A stretch of DNA of 33,319 nt, from NCBI GenBank assembly GCA_015064025.1, contig SVSZ01000014.1:1-33319 (forward strand). The letters run 5' to 3'. This DNA is from Oscillospiraceae bacterium (GTDB lineage Bacteria; Bacillota; Clostridia; Oscillospirales; CAG-272). This document shows, in pieces, positions 30,556-33,319 of the stretch (the stretch's first letter is position 1; every line of letters starts with the position of its first letter). Made by a program: the position numbers and the translations under genes. Under the pieces are notes generated by a model. That model was not told the origin of the DNA, did no database searches, and saw only the letters and a list, made by a program, of their open reading frames with translations.

Positions 30556-31863
30556 ATGGGAAAAGCAACGGACTTCCGTTATAACACAGGTGCAACACGC
30601 GTTCCGTGGGCAGCGGTCGGTGAAAACTACAACGCTCACGATCTGATGGAGATCATTCGTTTTCTGATGCAGGGTGAGGGTCCCGAATACGAAGCCGCAA
30701 TCAACGCTGTTTGGGAGCAGGTAGAAAAGCTGGATAAGCTCTCCACACCTCCCGGAAAGCTCACCACGGCTACTCAGGTTGAGGCGGCAGAGGAGGCGTG
30801 CAACGCATACCTTGGGACAGATTCCTCCACCTTTGTCACCAACGCAACCTCCGGTTTTGAGATCGCGTACAAATATGCAAACCTCAAGGCAGGAGACGAG
30901 GTCATCGTCCCCGCGATCACCTTTGTTGCCACCATGGCATACCCCTTGGCAATCGGTGCAAAGCTCGTTTTTGCAGACGTAGATCCCAAAACCATCAATA
31001 TGGATCCCGCAGACGTTGCAAGAAAGATCACTCCCAAGACCAAGATGATCGTACCGGTACACATTGGCGGTTACCCCGTGGATCTCGATCCCATTATGGA
31101 ACTGGCAAGGAAGCATGACATCCTCGTGCTTGAGGATGCGGCGCACGCCTTTGGCGCAATGTATAAGGGACGTAAGATCGGTACGATCGGAGACTTTGCC
31201 GCGTTCAGCTTCCACGAGGTAAAGAACGTTACCTCCTTCGGTGAGGGCGGTATCGCAACCACCAATATTCCGGGCTTCGCTCCCGAAATGAAGAGAGCGC
31301 GCTTCCTTGGAATGGACTTCTCTGCTCCCATCAAAAATTGGCTTTATAACATCACGCCCATTCCAGGAAAGGAGCATCCCTTCGTCGCGGCTAACTATTC
31401 CACCACGGAAATTCAAGGACTCGGGCTGAAGCTTCAGGTCGCACGTAACGAGGAGATCATCGAAGCGCGCCGCCGCGCCGCAGAATATCTTACCAACCGT
31501 CTCTCCGTAAACGATGCAATCATTCCTCAGGATCTCGGAAACGAGGATATCAAGCCCACCTTCCATCTGTACCTTTTGCAGATCGATCCCGAAAAAGCAG
31601 GCGGTGACGTTCAGACACTCAAAAAGAAGCTTGAGGAAAAGGGAGTTACCAACATCCCGCACTTCGGTCCGCTCTACCGCTTCAAGGTCGTCAGCGATAT
31701 GGGCTATGACCCCGACGAGATCGCAAAGACCTGCCCTGTTTGTGAGGAGGTCTTCTACAAGAGATTTACACACCTTCCCATTTACGGGCTTTCAGAGGAG
31801 CAGCTGGAATACATGGCAGACGCCATCCTTGAATCGGTCGCCGAAATGCAAGCCGGCAAATAA
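30556..31863 (+). CDS. DegT/DnrJ/EryC1/StrS family aminotransferase (first of pair)
   Basis: A 435-residue PLP enzyme of the sugar-aminotransferase family. VLEDAAHAFGAMYKGRKIG (PLP aspartate) and SFHEVKNVTSFGEGG (Schiff-base lysine) are both present, so it should be active. An unusual 60-residue N-terminal extension contains DLMEIIRFLMQGEGPEYEAA. The family transaminates keto-sugars or cyclitols, usually with glutamate or glutamine; the substrate is unknown. The ATG at 30556 has AGGAGG 6 bases ahead; an earlier in-frame start lies in the leader. Followed 32 bases later by a second, divergent family member. Confidence 0.9.
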   Translation: MGKATDFRYNTGATRVPWAAVGENYNAHDLMEIIRFLMQGEGPEYEAAINAVWEQVEKLDKLSTPPGKLTTATQVEAAEEACNAYLGTDSSTFVTNATSGFEIAYKYANLKAGDEVIVPAITFVATMAYPLAIGAKLVFADVDPKTINMDPADVARKITPKTKMIVPVHIGGYPVDLDPIMELARKHDILVLEDAAHAFGAMYKGRKIGTIGDFAAFSFHEVKNVTSFGEGGIATTNIPGFAPEMKRARFLGMDFSAPIKNWLYNITPIPGKEHPFVAANYSTTEIQGLGLKLQVARNEEIIEARRRAAEYLTNRLSVNDAIIPQDLGNEDIKPTFHLYLLQIDPEKAGGDVQTLKKKLEEKGVTNIPHFGPLYRFKVVSDMGYDPDEIAKTCPVCEEVFYKRFTHLPIYGLSEEQLEYMADAILESVAEMQAGK

Positions 31864-31895
31864 TCGAAAAATTACATAAAAACGAGGATATTATC

Positions 31896-33170
31896 ATGGC
31901 TAAAAAAGAAGATCTTGTAATGAACGGCTCAGGCGTCGAGGAGATCGGCTTCCCCGGCTGGCCTCAGTTTGCACCCGAGGTTCCAAAGGAGGTTTCCAAG
32001 GTATTGCTCTCCGGGAAGGTCAACTACTGGACGGGCAAGGTCGGTATGCAATTCGAAGAGGAATTCGCCAAGTGGGCCGGGGCTAAGGTTGCAGTTTCCT
32101 GCACAAACGGCACGGCGGCGCTGCACATCGCGCTCTCTGCACTCGGCGTAGGCCCCGGCGACGAGGTCATCGTTCCCTCTTATACCTTCATCGCATCCTC
32201 CTTCTCCGTGGTTCAAGCGGGCGCCATTCCCGTATTCGGCGACGTAACCGAGGATCACACTCTTGACCCCAAGTGCATCGAGGCTCTCATTACCGAGCGT
32301 ACCCGTGCGATCGTTGTCGTGCATCTTTACGGCGTTGTGGCGGACATGGGTCCCATTCTTGAAATTGCGAAAAAGCACAACCTCTTCGTCGTAGAGGATT
32401 GCGCACAGTGTATCGGCGGTAAGTATAAGGACACCATGGTGGGCCTTGTCGGTGACGTCGGCTGCTACTCCTTCTGCCAGTCCAAGCACTTTACAACCGG
32501 CGGTGAGGGCGGCATGGTCATCACCAATAACGAAGATCTCGGCTGGGAATGCCGATCCTTCCGCGATCACGGCTATGACGTGCGCACCCGCATGAACATG
32601 TTAGCACTTGAGGAAAAGCTCCCCTACATTCACCGCCGCGTCGGCTTCAACTACCGTATGACCGAAATGCAATCCATGATCGGTCTTTGCGAGCTTCGCC
32701 GCTTCGATTCCTGGAACCTTGCACGTCGCTTTGAATACGCCGCAATGTACGACAAGGCGCTCTCGGGGCTCTCCGGCATCAAGGCGATCCCGCTCAACAC
32801 GGCAGAAAGACGCAACGCATACTGGTGGTATCCGATCCTTTTGGATCTTGACGTTGTCAACATCACAGCCAAGGAATTTATCAAGGAGCTGATCGGCATG
32901 GGCATTCCCTGCAGTGGTATTCTCTGGCCGGAAAGCTACCTTGAACAGGCTTATCAGGAGGGCGTCGGCTTCGGAACCGCTCAGTTCCCCTTCAAGTCCC
33001 GAGAATACACCGATCCCGCATCCGTGGACTACACCAAGGTGATTTGTCCCGTCGCAAAGAGTCTGCGAGATCAGACCGTTTCTCTCTTCCTCCATCCCTC
33101 GTGGGAAAAATGCCACATTGAAAAGGTCATTGAGGGGATCAAGACCGTCATCGCAAATCACAGCAAATAA
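31896..33170 (+). CDS. DegT/DnrJ/EryC1/StrS family aminotransferase (second of pair)
   Basis: A 424-residue PLP aminotransferase. GPGDEVIVPSYTFIASS, VVEDCAQCIGGKYK (PLP-binding aspartate) and SFCQSKHFTTGGEGG (catalytic lysine) are present. NYRMTEMQSMIGLCELRR and the C-terminal substrate region follow. It differs widely from the first copy, so it is not a recent duplication, and the two may act on different carbons or form a heteromer. Proteins of this subtype resemble aminocyclitol or AHBA-type enzymes; that is similarity only. The ATG follows GAGG by 8 bases. Same transcript as the first. Confidence 0.9.
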   Translation: MAKKEDLVMNGSGVEEIGFPGWPQFAPEVPKEVSKVLLSGKVNYWTGKVGMQFEEEFAKWAGAKVAVSCTNGTAALHIALSALGVGPGDEVIVPSYTFIASSFSVVQAGAIPVFGDVTEDHTLDPKCIEALITERTRAIVVVHLYGVVADMGPILEIAKKHNLFVVEDCAQCIGGKYKDTMVGLVGDVGCYSFCQSKHFTTGGEGGMVITNNEDLGWECRSFRDHGYDVRTRMNMLALEEKLPYIHRRVGFNYRMTEMQSMIGLCELRRFDSWNLARRFEYAAMYDKALSGLSGIKAIPLNTAERRNAYWWYPILLDLDVVNITAKEFIKELIGMGIPCSGILWPESYLEQAYQEGVGFGTAQFPFKSREYTDPASVDYTKVICPVAKSLRDQTVSLFLHPSWEKCHIEKVIEGIKTVIANHSK

Positions 33171-33184
33171 TCAAAAAACAGAAA

Positions 33185-33219
33185 GGGGGTGTCTCAAATT
33201 GCAAATTTGAGACACCCCC
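33185..33219. terminator. Perfect hairpin after the aminotransferase pair
   Basis: A 16-base perfect stem GGGGGTGTCTCAAATT (33185-33200) with its complement (33204-33219), loop GCA. No T-run follows. It may stop transcription or be part of a repeat element: it shares TGTCTCAAA with the 5008 hairpin. Confidence 0.7.
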
Positions 33220-33284
33220 CGTGGGGCTCGGCAGATTTAGGCGAGAAGCGTCGAATTTGGGGCGTGAGGCGTACAAAGGTACGT

Positions 33285-33300
33285 CATACCCATCAAGGGC
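33285..33300. repeat. 16-base repeat CATACCCATCAAGGGC, copy 2
   Basis: Identical to 11720-11735. The stretch 33220-33319 holds no recognisable gene. A GTAC/GTAC stem (about 33271-33282) and AGGGCT/AGCCCT arms (33296-33301, 33312-33317) surround the copy. The window cuts the element. Confidence 0.6.
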
Positions 33301-33319
33301 TCGAACCTGTAAGCCCTAC

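Noticed and set aside
33285-33319. tRNA T-arm-like sequence (minus strand GGTTCGAGCCC)
   Set aside because: The five-base T-stem does not close and no acceptor or anticodon arm can be folded around it before the edge.

Overview
The window (about 53% G+C by eye, with one AT-richer patch) looks like a chromosomal segment of an uncultured anaerobic member of the Clostridia, probably from an animal gut. The support is: strong AGGAGG-type ribosome binding sites, sigma-A promoters with 17-bp spacers, a class I lysyl-tRNA synthetase, a methionine synthase without its reactivation domain, four AraC-family regulators and many intracellular glycan-catabolic enzymes. No replicon, phage structural genes, CRISPR array, rRNA or tRNA is visible.

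Layout. 1-1941: arginine biosynthesis (argG-argH, minus strand; argH runs off the left edge) behind a promoter whose -10 lies inside an ArgR-type box. 2102-5052: an amino-sugar block, with a NahK-like sugar kinase on the minus strand and, divergently, one ORF joining an AraC regulator to glucosamine-6-phosphate deaminase (NagB). 5055-7321: an FAD-dependent oxidoreductase and a divergent PocR/AraC-type regulator. 7372-11652: a minus-strand operon (BNR-repeat protein plus two Gfo/Idh/MocA oxidoreductases) divergent from its own AraC regulator. 11748-16338: class I LysRS with a C-terminal tRNA-binding domain, then a GH20-like protein, a GH43 protein and dUTPase, all minus strand. 16356-19575: an ADP-ribosylglycohydrolase-family protein, an AraC regulator and an uncharacterised 207-residue protein. 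19733-25681: typA, a third Gfo/Idh/MocA protein, and a two-gene operon of a NagA-like deacetylase and a neutral-ceramidase-like hydrolase (plus strand). 25709-26841: an AT-richer cassette of DUF2752 and TM2 membrane proteins divergent from a small XRE regulator, with two matching palindromic operators between. 26876-30314: metF-metH. 30381-33219: four helically phased direct repeats upstream of a tandem pair of DegT-family aminotransferases.

How it works together. Much of the window reads as dispersed, individually regulated cytoplasmic carbohydrate modules. Short oligosaccharides would enter by transporters not seen here, be trimmed by GH43, GH20-like and BNR proteins, be oxidised or epimerised by Gfo/Idh/MocA enzymes, and feed amino sugars through kinase, deacetylase and deaminase steps. 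Each module sits next to an AraC-type sensor. Housekeeping genes (arg, lysS, dut, typA, met) are interleaved. The most unusual features are the AraC-NagB fusion with an A7 tract at the junction, the class I LysRS-tRNA-binding fusion, the NagA-like/ceramidase-like pair, the XRE/TM2/DUF2752 cassette and the phased repeat array.
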